Source: Labilithrix sp. (GTDB taxonomy: Bacteria > Myxococcota > Polyangia > Polyangiales > Polyangiaceae). From it: DNA of 42,670 nt. Position numbers and translations under genes: made by a program. The DNA lies in NCBI GenBank assembly GCA_028287035.1, contig JAQBQL010000185.1:1-42670 (forward strand), in the 5' to 3' direction. This document shows positions 26,565-35,203 of this stretch, piece after piece (positions within the stretch are counted from its first letter, which is position 1; the number at the start of each line of letters is the position of its first letter). The notes under the pieces are model-generated. The model made no database searches, was not told the origin of the DNA, and saw only the letters and a list, made by a program, of their open reading frames with translations.

Positions 26565-28198
26565 ACCACGAGCTCCTGGAGGCGCATCCCGAGCTCCGAC
26601 AGCTCCGTCGCGGCGCGCTGCGCCTGGTGCGTCGATGCGAGGTTCTGCGCGCTCACCTGGTTCACGTCGCGCATCGCCTGCTGGACCTGCGACAGGCCGA
26701 GCGCCTGCTGGCCGGCGGCGGCGGCGATCTGCTCGGCGGCCTGCGCGACCTCCGCGACGATCTGCTCGAAGCTGCGGATGGTCTCGCCGGCGACCCCGGC
26801 GGCGCCCGTGGCGCTCGCCATGCTGCGCGTGCCCTCCTCCGTCGAGAGCACCGAGACGTTCGCCATCTTCTGGATGTCGCCGAGGATGTCCCGCACGCGG
26901 CGGGTCGCCTTCTTCGACTCGTCCGCCAGCGACTTCACCTCGCTCGCCACGACGGAGAAGCCGAGGCCGTGCTCACCGGCGCGCGAGGCCTCGATGGCGG
27001 CGTTCAGCGCGAGGAGGTTGGTCTGCTCGGCGATGTCGCTGATGAGCCCGACGATCTCGCCGACCGCCTGCGTGCGCTCGGCGAGCGCCACGATCTTGTG
27101 CGCGACGTCGTCGGACTGCGCCTTCGCGGCCTCGATGCGGGCGAGCACGACCCCGATGGCGCGCGTGCCCGACTGGCTGACCTCCTCCGACCGGCGCGCC
27201 GCCGCCGCCACCTCGCGCGCGCGCTCGGCAGCCTGCTGTCCGGAACGGGAGACCTCCTCGACGACGGTGACCGTCTCGGACACGGCGGCCGCCTGCTGCT
27301 GCATGCCGGTCGCTTGCTGCGCGGCGCCGCCGATGAGCTCGCGCGAGGCGGAAGCGAGGGACTGGATGCCCGGCCGGAGCGCGCCCAGCACCTTCTCGCG
27401 CTGGGTGCTGATCTCGTGGAGGGCAGCGTCGGCGGCCTTGCGCCGCTCCGCCATCGCGTTGAAGGCGAGCGCCAGCTTCCCGGTCTCGTCCTCCCGCTCC
27501 ACGAGGACGCGATGGTCGAGATCTCCGGCGCCGAGCCGCTGGGTCCCCGTGAGGAGGGCGCCGAGCGGGCGCGTGATGCTGCGCGAGATGATGACGCTGC
27601 CCACGACGACGACGAGCACCGCGATGACGCTGATGAGCACCGTCGTCGTGGTCGCCTCGTCGGTCGCGACCTCGGCCTCCCGCTGCCGCTCCACGAGGAT
27701 GCGGTTCTCCTCCGCCGCGAGCTCGGCGAGGATTCCGCGGATCTGGTCCATGTAGAGCTTCCCCGTGTTGTTCGCGACCACCGCCTTCGCCGCGTCGAGG
27801 CCCTTCTCACGGCGGGCTCGGATGCTTGCCCCGAGCTCGTTGAGCTTCTCGGTGAGCGGGCCTTCGAGCCGGTCGAGTCGGCCCTGCTCGGAGACGTTCT
27901 CCGCGGCCATCGTGCGGAGCTCGCGCTTCACGTCGTCGAGCTTCGCCACCGCACGCGTGTATGGGTCGAGGTAGCTCTCGTCACCGGTGAGGATGAACCC
28001 GCGCTGGCCGGTCTCGAGGTCCAGGACGAGGATGTTCAGCGCATCGAGCTTGGCGAGGATGCTGAAGGAGTTGCGACGCGCGCGGTAGGCCTCCTGACTC
28101 CTTCGCGTCCCCCGGAGCGAGGACGCCCCGAGCAGCACCAGGAGGAGCACGGGAAGGAAGAAACCGATGGCGATCCGCTGTCCGATGGTCGTTGTCAT
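26561..28198 (-). CDS. Methyl-accepting chemotaxis protein with CHASE3-like sensor
   Basis: A 545-residue transmembrane receptor: TM1 about 10-27, a helical periplasmic domain (28-184) with [17 protein letters not shown] typical of CHASE3, TM2 about 185-205, HAMP (206-260), then a long signalling coiled coil. The conserved hairpin tip is present: [30 protein letters not shown]. There is no C-terminal NWETF-like tether, so CheR and CheB would act without it or via CheR's own TPR. It feeds the CheA/CheW proteins encoded around it. ATG at 28198 overlaps the cheW stop (ATGA). Confidence 0.95.
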   Translation of the reverse strand: MTTTIGQRIAIGFFLPVLLLVLLGASSLRGTRRSQEAYRARRNSFSILAKLDALNILVLDLETGQRGFILTGDESYLDPYTRAVAKLDDVKRELRTMAAENVSEQGRLDRLEGPLTEKLNELGASIRARREKGLDAAKAVVANNTGKLYMDQIRGILAELAAEENRILVERQREAEVATDEATTTTVLISVIAVLVVVVGSVIISRSITRPLGALLTGTQRLGAGDLDHRVLVEREDETGKLALAFNAMAERRKAADAALHEISTQREKVLGALRPGIQSLASASRELIGGAAQQATGMQQQAAAVSETVTVVEEVSRSGQQAAERAREVAAAARRSEEVSQSGTRAIGVVLARIEAAKAQSDDVAHKIVALAERTQAVGEIVGLISDIAEQTNLLALNAAIEASRAGEHGLGFSVVASEVKSLADESKKATRRVRDILGDIQKMANVSVLSTEEGTRSMASATGAAGVAGETIRSFEQIVAEVAQAAEQIAAAAGQQALGLSQVQQAMRDVNQVSAQNLASTHQAQRAATELSELGMRLQELVV

Positions 28199-28755
28199 CC
28201 TTCGCTCGCTCCGTGGCGCATGGCGCCGTCGCTGTCCGTTTCCGCCGTCTTCGTGATCATCCCCCGGGGGTCGGCGACGACCGCCGCGGGGTCGAGGATG
28301 CCGCGTCCGTCCGGCAGCGTGCCGGCGAGGATGCCGCCCGCGCGCGTGACGCGCACGACGTGCGAGAGGTCGAGGTCGACCAGCCCCTCTTCGCGCTCGA
28401 TGCCGATGGCGACGTCGGGAGGCGTCGTGTCGAGGACGATCGCTCCCGTCACCGTCTCGGCGTCCTTCTCGTGGCCGAGGAGCCGCTCGAGGGACAGGAG
28501 CGTGACGACGCCGCCCTCGAAGGCGACGATGCCGCGCACGGCGGTGCCGCCCTCCGGGAACCTGGTGACGGTCGGCTCGCGCAGGTACGCGCGCACCGCC
28601 GACAGGGGCAGCGCGAGGTGCTCGCCCTGGATCGTGAAGAGCAGGTGCGGGACGCCGCGCGCGCCGGCCGCCTTGCCGCCGCCACGTACCGGCCAGCCCG
28701 CAACGGCGCGCGCCCGCGCCTCGAGCTTCTCCGCGTCGCTCTCACGGACCTTCAC
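28195..28755 (-). CDS. cheW: CheW-like coupling protein (second of two)
   Basis: A 186-residue CheW-domain protein. A short charged N-terminus (residues 1-40) precedes the fold: [18 protein letters not shown], then [30 protein letters not shown], which is the conserved CheW core with the RG motif. It couples the receptor to CheA. It is longer than the first CheW of the operon and differs from it, so the two may link different partners. I chose GTG at 28755, which overlaps the cheR stop as GTGA; an open frame extends far upstream but only as a shadow of cheR. Confidence 0.9.
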   Translation of the reverse strand: MKVRESDAEKLEARARAVAGWPVRGGGKAAGARGVPHLLFTIQGEHLALPLSAVRAYLREPTVTRFPEGGTAVRGIVAFEGGVVTLLSLERLLGHEKDAETVTGAIVLDTTPPDVAIGIEREEGLVDLDLSHVVRVTRAGGILAGTLPDGRGILDPAAVVADPRGMITKTAETDSDGAMRHGASEG

Positions 28756-30053
28756 GGCGTCACCTCGGAGTGGTCGCCGAGCGACGCGAGGGTCCGCTGG
28801 CAGTGCGCGACGATGTCGCCGTACGTGGCGCCGGATGCAAGGGGGACCTCGTCGTCCTCGGGCCGGGTACGCGCCAGGCGAAGCGCGCGCTGGTAGCCGC
28901 GGATCGCTCCGCGCGCGTCGCCTTCGCGGGCGTGCAGGCCAGCCGACGCGAGCTCGGCGACGACGAGATCCGGATCGAGGTAGAGCGCGCGGCGGAAGGC
29001 CTGCAGTGCCGCCTCGCGGTCGCCGAGCTCCAGCGCCTCGAGTCCGATCAGGCAATGACGGCGCGCCTCGTCCGGCTCGCCCGCGACGGGCAAGGGCTCG
29101 CCCGCCACGGGCAACGGCTCGCCGAGGGCGGTCTCGAGGGGCGGCTGGGCCGGACGCGTGCGTGGCGCTGGCGCACCGACGATGCGCGGCGGCGTCTGGG
29201 CGGCGGGCGGCCGCTCGAGGCGGGCTCTCGGGGCCTCGACGGGCAGGCCCGGGCCGCGCCGCCGGTAGAACACGCCCTCGTCGGCGATGATGGGCTCGAG
29301 CAGCGGCGCGGCGCCGGCGGCCGGCGGATCGCACGATCCGAGCAGCAGGAACCCGCCGGGACGCAGCGCGCCGGCAAGCGCCTCGATGACCCGCTGCTGC
29401 GTCGCCTCGTCGAAGTAGATGAGGACGTTCCGGCAGAGGATGGCGTCCCACGCGCTCGCCGAAGCGGGCGGCGGCGGAAGCTCGGCGACGAGGTTGTGCG
29501 TGCGCCAGCGGACCTTCGCGGCGAGCGCGCGGTCGAGGGTGAAGCGGCCGTCGGCGTCCGCGGCGAGGTACGGGAGCGCGCGGTCCTTCCACGGCCCGCG
29601 CAGCGACCATGCGCTGTAACGACGCTGCTTGGCCGCGGCGAGCGCGACCTCGGAGATGTCGGTGCCGAGGACCTCCCCGCTCATGCCGGCCGCCGCGAGC
29701 AGCATCGCGATCGAGTACGGCTCCTCGCCCGAGGCGCAGCCGGCGCTCCAGACGCGCACCGGCGCGCCCGAGGACGCGGCCGGCTCGAGCACCTCGCGCT
29801 GCAGGAACGCGAGCTGGTGCGGCTCCCGGAAGAAGTAGGTCTCGCCGATCCGTGCCTCCTCGACGAGGGCGGAGATGGAGGCATCCCCGGAGGCGACCGC
29901 CGCGGCATAGCTCTCGACGGTCGCCGCGCCCGCGCGTCGGGCCGCGCGCTGGAGGACGGCCTGCGGGAGCTGACCGGCACCGGTCAGCCGCAGGCCGGCC
30001 CGTGCCGAGAGCAGATGCGCCAGCTCGCGCGTCGTGCGGTCGCCGGCGCTCAC
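28752..30053 (-). CDS. cheR: CheR receptor methyltransferase with C-terminal TPR
   Basis: A 433-residue CheR. The N-terminal helical domain (1-75) is followed by ARIGETYFFREP and the SAM-binding VRVWSAGCASGEEPYSIAML, then LGTDISEVAL and ILCRNVLIYFDEA, all family motifs. After about residue 275 a Pro/Ala-rich linker carries a tandem EPLPVAG duplication, then TPR helices (about 335-415: LIGLEALELGDREAALQAFRRALYLDPD). TPR-tailed CheR proteins are known in chemosensory systems that do not simply drive flagella. GTG start at 30053 overlaps the upstream cheW stop by 4 bases. Confidence 0.94.
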   Translation of the reverse strand: MSAGDRTTRELAHLLSARAGLRLTGAGQLPQAVLQRAARRAGAATVESYAAAVASGDASISALVEEARIGETYFFREPHQLAFLQREVLEPAASSGAPVRVWSAGCASGEEPYSIAMLLAAAGMSGEVLGTDISEVALAAAKQRRYSAWSLRGPWKDRALPYLAADADGRFTLDRALAAKVRWRTHNLVAELPPPPASASAWDAILCRNVLIYFDEATQQRVIEALAGALRPGGFLLLGSCDPPAAGAAPLLEPIIADEGVFYRRRGPGLPVEAPRARLERPPAAQTPPRIVGAPAPRTRPAQPPLETALGEPLPVAGEPLPVAGEPDEARRHCLIGLEALELGDREAALQAFRRALYLDPDLVVAELASAGLHAREGDARGAIRGYQRALRLARTRPEDDEVPLASGATYGDIVAHCQRTLASLGDHSEVTP

Positions 30054-30523
30054 GTCGTGCTCTCGCGGGCGGACGCGAGCTCGCGATCGAGATCGACGAG
30101 CTCCGCAGCGGTGAGGAAGGCATCGAGGTCGAGCACGGCCCAGGTGCCGTCGGCGAGCTGCGCGACGTGAGCGCCAGCCGGACCGCGTTCCGAGAGCATC
30201 CGCGCGGGCACGAGCGCGTGGTCGTCGACGGCGGTGAAGTCCTCGACGCCTTCCGTCACGAGGGCGACGGTCCGACCTCCGAGAGCGACGATCACGAAGT
30301 GGTCGTCGCTCGACAAGGGCGGGCCCGGAAGGGCGAGCGCCGCGCGCACGTCGAGGAGCGCCATCAGCGCGCCCCGCACGACCACCGCGCCCGCGACCAC
30401 CCCGGCGACGAACGGGAGCGGACCGGGCGCGACCGCCGGGATCACCTCCACCACGCCGGTTGCGCGGATGGCGAAGCGCTCACCGCCGAGGCGGAAGCGG
30501 AGGAGCGCGCTGCGCGGCGGCAT
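30050..30523 (-). CDS. cheW: CheW-like coupling protein (first gene of the operon)
   Basis: A 157-residue minimal CheW domain: LLRFRLGGERFAIRATGVVEVIP, then AGVVAGAVVVRGALMALLDVRAAL, the usual CheW beta-barrel with the RG motif. A second ATG at 30535 would add four residues, but it lies inside a TAGGAT hexamer, so I favour 30523. The longer open frame to 32461 is antisense to the DUF4132 gene and is rejected. This is the promoter-proximal gene of the chemosensory operon, divergent from the DUF4132 gene across about 140 bases. Confidence 0.9.
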   Translation of the reverse strand: MPPRSALLRFRLGGERFAIRATGVVEVIPAVAPGPLPFVAGVVAGAVVVRGALMALLDVRAALALPGPPLSSDDHFVIVALGGRTVALVTEGVEDFTAVDDHALVPARMLSERGPAGAHVAQLADGTWAVLDLDAFLTAAELVDLDRELASARESTT

Positions 30524-30533
30524 CGGGGGCCGC

Positions 30534-30539
30534 ATCCTA
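30534..30539 (-). promoter_or_regulatory. -10-like TAGGAT of the chemosensory operon
   Basis: TANNNT hexamer 10 bases upstream of ATG 30523, giving an expected leader of only a few bases. It is the only candidate I see for the whole seven-gene unit. No -35 element is evident. Confidence 0.4.
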
Positions 30540-30651
30540 GCGCGCGGCCTCTCGTCCCGACCCGCAAAACGCCGGTCGGTCGGGCCTGGCGGTGCGGTGC
30601 CCCCGGGCGTGACGCGCCGTCGCACGGCTGGCGACGGCGCGCCCCGCCGCG

Positions 30652-30657
30652 TACGCT
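30652..30657 (+). promoter_or_regulatory. -10-like TACGCT before the DUF4132-like gene
   Basis: TANNNT hexamer exactly 7 bases upstream of ATG 30665, the spacing expected for transcription starting on the start codon. Confidence 0.4.
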
Positions 30658-30664
30658 TCGAGGC

Positions 30665-32602
30665 ATGGACGAGACGCTGACGCGGCTCGCGTTCCGTGCC
30701 CGAGGCGGGGACGTCGAGGCGGCGCGCGCGCTGCTGGTGGAGGCCGCGGAACGGCAGCACGGCGCCGGCCTCGAGCGGGCCGCGCGCACCCTGTGCGGGG
30801 GTGCGGCGGTGCTCGGGCTGCTCGAGCAGAGCGTCGCGGTCGAGACGCGCGCGCTCATCCGCGAACGCCTGCCGGCGCCGGCCGCAGCGGCCGCGCAGTT
30901 CACGCCCGCGGCGGTCGACCTGGAGGCGGTCGTCCGCGCGGGCGCCCCGGCGCTCGTGGTGACCGCGGCCTGGACCATCGAGGGGCTCGCGCTCGTTCCG
31001 CGCTACGGGTCGGGGGTTCCCTATCTCGGGGCGGCGCTCGCCCGTCCCTGGCTGCACGTGCTCGGTGCGCTCGGCGGCCGGGTGGAGGCGCCGTGGCTCG
31101 CGCTGCGCGTTCTCGTCGCCCTCGATCCTGCGAAGAAGGCCCTGACCGAGGCGATGATCCGCGGCACCTTCGCGGCGCTCGGCGAGCGCGCGGTCTTGCC
31201 GCTGCTCGTCCTGCTCGAGAACGACGCGCCCCCCGCTCGCCGGCCGCTCTGGACGAAGCTCCTCACCGATCACCCGGCCCGGATCGACGATGCCGCGCTC
31301 GCCGCGCTCCTCGACGACGCGCCGCTGCGCGGTCTCGCCCTCGAGCTCCTCCTCCGGCGCGGGCCGTCCGCGGCGAAGCACGCGATGGCCTTCCTCTACG
31401 CGAGCGCCCCCGGCACCCGGCGTGCGGTGGCAGGCCTGCTCGGCGTCTCCGGTCTGCCTGCGGCGATACCCGCCCTGCGCGACGCGCTCACCCGCGAGCG
31501 CGACGCGAAGACCCGCGTGCACCTCGTGTCGGCGCTCGAGAAGCTCTCGGGCGCCGAGGCGCTCGTCCCGCTGCCGCCCCCGTCGCGACGCCCCGACGCC
31601 ATCCTGGCGCGTGGACGGGCCGCGCTCGCCGCCCCCCGACCGCCGAAGTTGCCGGCCTGGGTCGATGGCAGCGCGCTGCCGCGCCTCGTGCTGCGGGACG
31701 GCTCGGCGCTGTCGCGCGCAGAGCTCGAATCCCTGGTGGGGCGCCTCGTGCTGCTGCCGCGCAGCGACGTCATCGCGCTGCTCGCCGACCTTCGCCGCGC
31801 GCTCGAGAAGCACGCCGCGCGCACGCTGCTGCAGGCGCTTCGTGCGGCGTTCGTTGCATCGCGTGAGCGCAGCGTGCTGCCGGACTGGTACCTGCGGGCG
31901 GTCGCCCTCCTCCTGCCGGAGCACGATGTCGACCTCGCATGCGAGGAGGCAGACGCGACGCTCCGCACGTCGGCACGCGAGCGGTGGGGCCGCGTGAGCG
32001 AGCGCGCCGTCGAGCTCCCCTGGGACCCGGACGCTCTGACCGGCTCGCCGACCCGGGTCGTCTTCGCGTGGCTCCTGCACTGGAGCGAGACCGCGCCCCA
32101 CCGGCGGGATCGGGACCGCGCTCACAAGGCGCTCGCGCCGCTCGCCCGCGCGACCCCCGACGCCGAGCGCCCGTTCGTGATGGTCCGCCGCTTCGGGCTC
32201 GACGACGACGGCATGCGCACGTTCCGCGACGGCGAGCGCTCCGTCACGGTGCGCGTCCGCCTGTCGGGCGCCATCGAGGTCGTCGGCCACGAGGGCGACG
32301 CGCTCAGCCGTTACCCCGATGGCGAGCTCGGGCAACGCGTGAAGCGTCACGTCGCGGAGCTCGAGGCGGCGCTCCTCGAGATGCGCCGCACGCTTGCGGA
32401 GGCCTATGCCGAGAAGCTGGTGGTCGACGTCACCTTCGTGAAGAAGATGGTGCTCGGACACCCGCTCTGGCGAACCATCGCCCAGGGGTGCGTCGTCCGC
32501 TGCGAGGGCGCGGCGCAGGCGCTCCGCCTCTCGCGCGAGGCGCTCGCCGATCTCGACGACGGCGAGCGCCTGCGTTTCGTCCTCGCGCAGGTCGAGGGCT
32601 GA
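30665..32602 (+). CDS. HEAT-rich protein ending in a truncated DUF4132-like region
   Basis: A 645-residue soluble protein. Residues about 100-330 are helical repeats of HEAT type (for example LARPWLHVLGALGGRVEAPWLALRVLVAL and AIPALRDALTRERDAKTRVHLVSALEKL). Near residue 505 PFVMVRRFGLDDDGMRTF begins a beta-rich segment, and the C-terminus (EAALLEMRRTLAEAYAEKLVVDVTFVKKMVLGHPLW then REALADLDDGERLRFVL) resembles the first half of DUF4132, the family of MolR-like proteins. The second half of that domain is missing; the frame ends in a clean TGA. Function unknown. The frame upstream of 30665 is antisense to cheW and is rejected. Confidence 0.8.
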   Translation: MDETLTRLAFRARGGDVEAARALLVEAAERQHGAGLERAARTLCGGAAVLGLLEQSVAVETRALIRERLPAPAAAAAQFTPAAVDLEAVVRAGAPALVVTAAWTIEGLALVPRYGSGVPYLGAALARPWLHVLGALGGRVEAPWLALRVLVALDPAKKALTEAMIRGTFAALGERAVLPLLVLLENDAPPARRPLWTKLLTDHPARIDDAALAALLDDAPLRGLALELLLRRGPSAAKHAMAFLYASAPGTRRAVAGLLGVSGLPAAIPALRDALTRERDAKTRVHLVSALEKLSGAEALVPLPPPSRRPDAILARGRAALAAPRPPKLPAWVDGSALPRLVLRDGSALSRAELESLVGRLVLLPRSDVIALLADLRRALEKHAARTLLQALRAAFVASRERSVLPDWYLRAVALLLPEHDVDLACEEADATLRTSARERWGRVSERAVELPWDPDALTGSPTRVVFAWLLHWSETAPHRRDRDRAHKALAPLARATPDAERPFVMVRRFGLDDDGMRTFRDGERSVTVRVRLSGAIEVVGHEGDALSRYPDGELGQRVKRHVAELEAALLEMRRTLAEAYAEKLVVDVTFVKKMVLGHPLWRTIAQGCVVRCEGAAQALRLSREALADLDDGERLRFVLAQVEG

Positions 32603-32616
32603 AACGCGAAAACCGC

Positions 32617-32642
32617 GCCGCTCCGTGAGGGAGGGACGCGGC
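32617..32642. terminator. Stem-loop between the convergent DUF4132-like and small-protein genes
   Basis: GCCGC-TCC...GGA-(5-base bulge)-GCGGC with loop GTGAG, in the 70-base convergent gap. A smaller CGCG-AAAAC-CGCG precedes it. Imperfect and without a T-tract. Confidence 0.3.
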
Positions 32643-32672
32643 TGTCGCGACTTCAGGCGTGGTGCGCGGGCT

Positions 32673-32855
32673 TCACCATTCCGGCGGAGCCTGCGGACCG
32701 GGGACGATGCCCGCGATGTCCGGATCCTCGCCGTTCACTCCGACGGGCTTGTTTTCCTTGTCTCGCTTGCGGTCTTCGCGTTTGGCGCTCTTCTCGCGCT
32801 GACGCTCTTGACGCGCACGTTCCTTCTGACGCTTGTTGACGCTGGGATTGGACAT
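32673..32855 (-). CDS. Small, highly charged basic protein (60 residues)
   Basis: A 60-residue protein with no hydrophobic segment. Residues 1-35 are a single charged helix rich in Lys, Arg, Glu and Gln (NKRQKERARQERQREKSA), followed by an extended acidic/Pro tail ending PPEW. AAAGGA lies 8 bases before the ATG, a good ribosome binding site, which is the main support beyond composition. The gene starts 47 bases after the helicase stop on the same strand, so it is probably the third gene of that unit. The basic helix suggests RNA or ribosome binding; this is an inference. I do not recognise a named family. Confidence 0.8.
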   Translation of the reverse strand: MSNPSVNKRQKERARQERQREKSAKREDRKRDKENKPVGVNGEDPDIAGIVPGPQAPPEW

Positions 32856-32902
32856 AACGTTCCTTTCCGCGGCGGCTTACTCGTCCGCCGCCTCGAGGTC
32901 TC

Positions 32903-34546
32903 TCAACTACCCGTGGAAGTCTGACCGCCTCGGCTGCCACCGCCGCCACCGCCGCTGCGGCGCGGGCGGCCACGAGGCGCACCCCCGCGAGACTGCGTCT
33001 CCTGCGAAGTCGGGCCGGCCACTCTCGTGTCTCCCGACGGCGACCCCGTCCGTGCGCGGTCGGTACGCTGCGGCGCACGCTGCTGCTGCCCCTGCTGCGG
33101 ACGCGGATAGCCGCCGCCGCCTTGCGGACGCTGGCCACGGTGACCACCGCCGCCACCGCCGCCGCTGCTGCGCGGAGGACGCGGAGCGTCGTCGAGCGGA
33201 GAGGGGGGCGGAAGCGCGATGGCCTCGGCGAGCGGGATGCGCTGGCGGATGACGCGCTCGATGTCCTTGAGGAGCCCGCGCTCCTCCTCGTCGCAGAACG
33301 CGATCGCGCGGCCGCGGGCGCCGGCCCGGGCGGTACGCCCGATGCGGTGCACGTACTGCTCGGGGACGTTCGGCAGATCGTAGTTCACGACGTGCGTGAT
33401 GCCGTCGACGTCGATGCCGCGCGCTGCGATGTCGGTGGCGATGAGCACCGGGATGCTGCCGTCCTTGAAGCCGTCGAGCGCGCGCTCGCGAGCGCCCTGG
33501 GACTTGTTGCCGTGGATGGCGGCGGAGACGACGCCCGCGCGATCGAGCTGCTCGACGAGGCGATTGGCGCCGTGCTTGGTGCGCGTGAACACGAGGGCGC
33601 GGTCGACGCCGGGCGCCTTCAGCACCTTCTCGAGGAGCGCGCGCTTGTCACGCTTCGTCACGTGGTGGACGGTCTGCTCGATCTTCTCGGCGGTGGTCGC
33701 CTGGGGGACGACCTCGACGCGCACGGGATCGATGAGGATGCGGCCGGCGAGCTCGGCGATCACCGGCGGCATCGTCGCGCTGAAGAACAGCGTCTGACGC
33801 TTGGCGGGGACCTCGCGAACGATGCGCTTCACGTCATGGATGAAGCCCATGTCGAGCATGCGATCGGCCTCGTCGAGGATGAACACCTCGACGCCGTCGA
33901 GCTTCACGTAGCCCTGCTCCATCAGATCGAGGAGGCGGCCGGGCGTGGCGATGAGGATGTCCGGCTTCTTGCGGAGCGCGTCTTCCTGGTTGCGCTGACC
34001 GACGCCGCCGTAGATGACCGTGTTGGTCAGGCCGAGGTTCCGGCCGTACGCGCTCGTGCGCTCGCTGATCTGGGCGGCGAGCTCGCGCGTCGGCGCGAGG
34101 ACGAGCGCGCGGATCTTGCCGGACCGCGTGCGGCTCGCAAGGTTCTGGAGGAGCGGCAGCACGAACGCGGCGGTCTTGCCTGTGCCGGTCTGGGCGCAGC
34201 CGAGGAGGTCCTTGCCCTTCAGGACGTCGGGGATGCAGCGCTGCTGGATGGGCGTCGGGGTGACGTAACCCTCGTGCGCGAGCGCCTGGAGAAGGGGCTT
34301 CGACAGACCGAGCGCCGCGAAGGCGTCGGAGGTGGGGAGGTCGGCATGCGGCGCGACATGGTGCGGCGCGCTCTGCGCGCTCTGCGTGGACGGGGTGGAC
34401 TGCGGGGGCGCGGGGCGCGCTTCACGTGACGGACGGGACGGAGTCGAGTGATTCAAGTGCTGCTCTGGACGTGCGGGATCCGTCGAGGCCGCACGGGGGC
34501 CTGTTCGATGATCACGCGAAGGTGTGGGAGAAAAACGACGATTCAC
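32903..34546 (-). CDS. DEAD-box RNA helicase, RhlE type
   Basis: A 547-residue helicase. A disordered Ser/Pro/Gln-rich N-terminus (1-70) leads to the core: Q motif with TPTPIQ (96-101), Walker A AQTGTGKT (118-125), PTREL (152-156), TPGR (201-204), DEAD (225-228), SAT (256-258), then ARGIDV and HRIGRTAR. The C-terminal 110 residues are low complexity, Gly/Arg/Gln-rich ([12 protein letters not shown]), a typical RNA-binding tail. I chose GTG at 34546 because it overlaps the TGA of the upstream four-Cys gene as GTGA; the longer frame to 34591 runs into that gene. Cold-shock or ribosome-assembly roles are known for this family; the particular role is not visible. Confidence 0.93.
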   Translation of the reverse strand: MNRRFSPTPSRDHRTGPRAASTDPARPEQHLNHSTPSRPSREARPAPPQSTPSTQSAQSAPHHVAPHADLPTSDAFAALGLSKPLLQALAHEGYVTPTPIQQRCIPDVLKGKDLLGCAQTGTGKTAAFVLPLLQNLASRTRSGKIRALVLAPTRELAAQISERTSAYGRNLGLTNTVIYGGVGQRNQEDALRKKPDILIATPGRLLDLMEQGYVKLDGVEVFILDEADRMLDMGFIHDVKRIVREVPAKRQTLFFSATMPPVIAELAGRILIDPVRVEVVPQATTAEKIEQTVHHVTKRDKRALLEKVLKAPGVDRALVFTRTKHGANRLVEQLDRAGVVSAAIHGNKSQGARERALDGFKDGSIPVLIATDIAARGIDVDGITHVVNYDLPNVPEQYVHRIGRTARAGARGRAIAFCDEEERGLLKDIERVIRQRIPLAEAIALPPPSPLDDAPRPPRSSGGGGGGGHRGQRPQGGGGYPRPQQGQQQRAPQRTDRARTGSPSGDTRVAGPTSQETQSRGGAPRGRPRRSGGGGGGSRGGQTSTGS

Positions 34547-34923
34547 GAGCGATACGTGGCCGTGCCTACGTACCGGAGGATGCGCTCGCACGAGGTGTTG
34601 CCGACCTGCCCGAGGCAGGTGTCCTCACCGTCGAACTTCTCCTCGCCATTGCGGAGAGAGCGCATGATCCCGTTCGTGAGATCGTGCCCACCGTCGTTGC
34701 AGGAAGGATCGCTGCAGGGCACTTCGAAGAGCGCCGGCGCATGCGCGACGACGACACGACGGATATGAGAGACCTCGGCCGACACAACCCCTGGACGACG
34801 CTCGTCCATGTCGAGGCGAAGGCTGTCGAGCTTCGGGACCTCGGCGGCGAGACGAGGCGCTTCATCCTCACGCTTGCGGCGTTCGGCAAAGCGGTTCGCC
34901 GCATCGCGGTTGCGTCGGTTCAT
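34543..34923 (-). CDS. Small four-cysteine protein coupled to the RNA helicase gene
   Basis: A 126-residue protein. Residues 1-28 are strongly basic ([18 protein letters not shown]). The rest is a compact domain with Cys70, Cys75, Cys103 and Cys112 in [14 protein letters not shown] and [11 protein letters not shown], plus His80, suggesting a metal (probably Zn) site, and ending [13 protein letters not shown]. The regular C-x4-C ... C-x8-C pattern and the 4-base GTGA overlap with the helicase start support a real gene. AAGGA lies about 20 bases upstream of the ATG, rather far. I do not know a function; the coupling suggests an RNA- or ribosome-related partner. The nearby DNA is noticeably less GC-rich than the rest of the window. 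Confidence 0.8.
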   Translation of the reverse strand: MNRRNRDAANRFAERRKREDEAPRLAAEVPKLDSLRLDMDERRPGVVSAEVSHIRRVVVAHAPALFEVPCSDPSCNDGGHDLTNGIMRSLRNGEEKFDGEDTCLGQVGNTSCERILRYVGTATYRS

Positions 34924-35023
34924 CAATGGAAGAGCTCGTTCCTTCGGGCTTGATTCGGGGGGGCTGACCGCATGACGGCGCACCCCTCCCGAACGGGACA
35001 GGGCCCCTGGTTTTCCTCGAAGC

Positions 35024-35045
35024 GCCGCGGACCCTATCCCGCGGC
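35024..35045. promoter_or_regulatory. Perfect 7-bp inverted repeat in the helicase/SRPBCC divergent region
   Basis: GCCGCGG-ACCCTATC-CCGCGGC lies in the 280-base divergent region between the four-Cys gene (minus) and the SRPBCC gene (plus). It could be an operator, or an RNA hairpin in either leader. The remaining region is purine-rich with several Shine-Dalgarno-like stretches (35090-35130) but no supported gene. Confidence 0.4.
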
Positions 35046-35050
35046 ATGAC

Positions 35051-35060
35051 GTGACGTCAC
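35051..35060. promoter_or_regulatory. Palindrome GTGACGTCAC, possible operator
   Basis: A perfect 10-bp palindrome 5 bases after the inverted repeat at 35024-35045. Two adjacent dyads in one divergent region suggest regulator binding; no candidate regulator gene is in the window. Confidence 0.35.
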
Positions 35061-35203
35061 GAACTCTTTCCGGCGCTCCAAGAGGAGGTGGAAGGAGTGA
35101 CGAGGCTGTACGTCGAGGAGGGGTCACCTTAGCGCAAGTCGACCCGTTCGCAAAGACCGGGCCGACGAGAAGATGCCGCGACGGTCGTGCTACGAGATTT
35201 GCC

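Noticed and set aside
28756..30123. N-terminal extension of the second cheW
   Set aside because: It is a shadow frame of cheR; the GTGA overlap at 28752-28755 gives the natural start.
30536..32461. Long N-terminal extension of the first cheW
   Set aside because: It is antisense to the DUF4132-like gene and low in complexity; only the part from 30523 downward is a CheW domain.
35090..35153. Leader peptide of 11 codons after GGAAGGAGTG
   Set aside because: The start and ribosome-binding-like sequence are good, but the peptide has no attenuation logic and such purine-rich stretches arise easily here.
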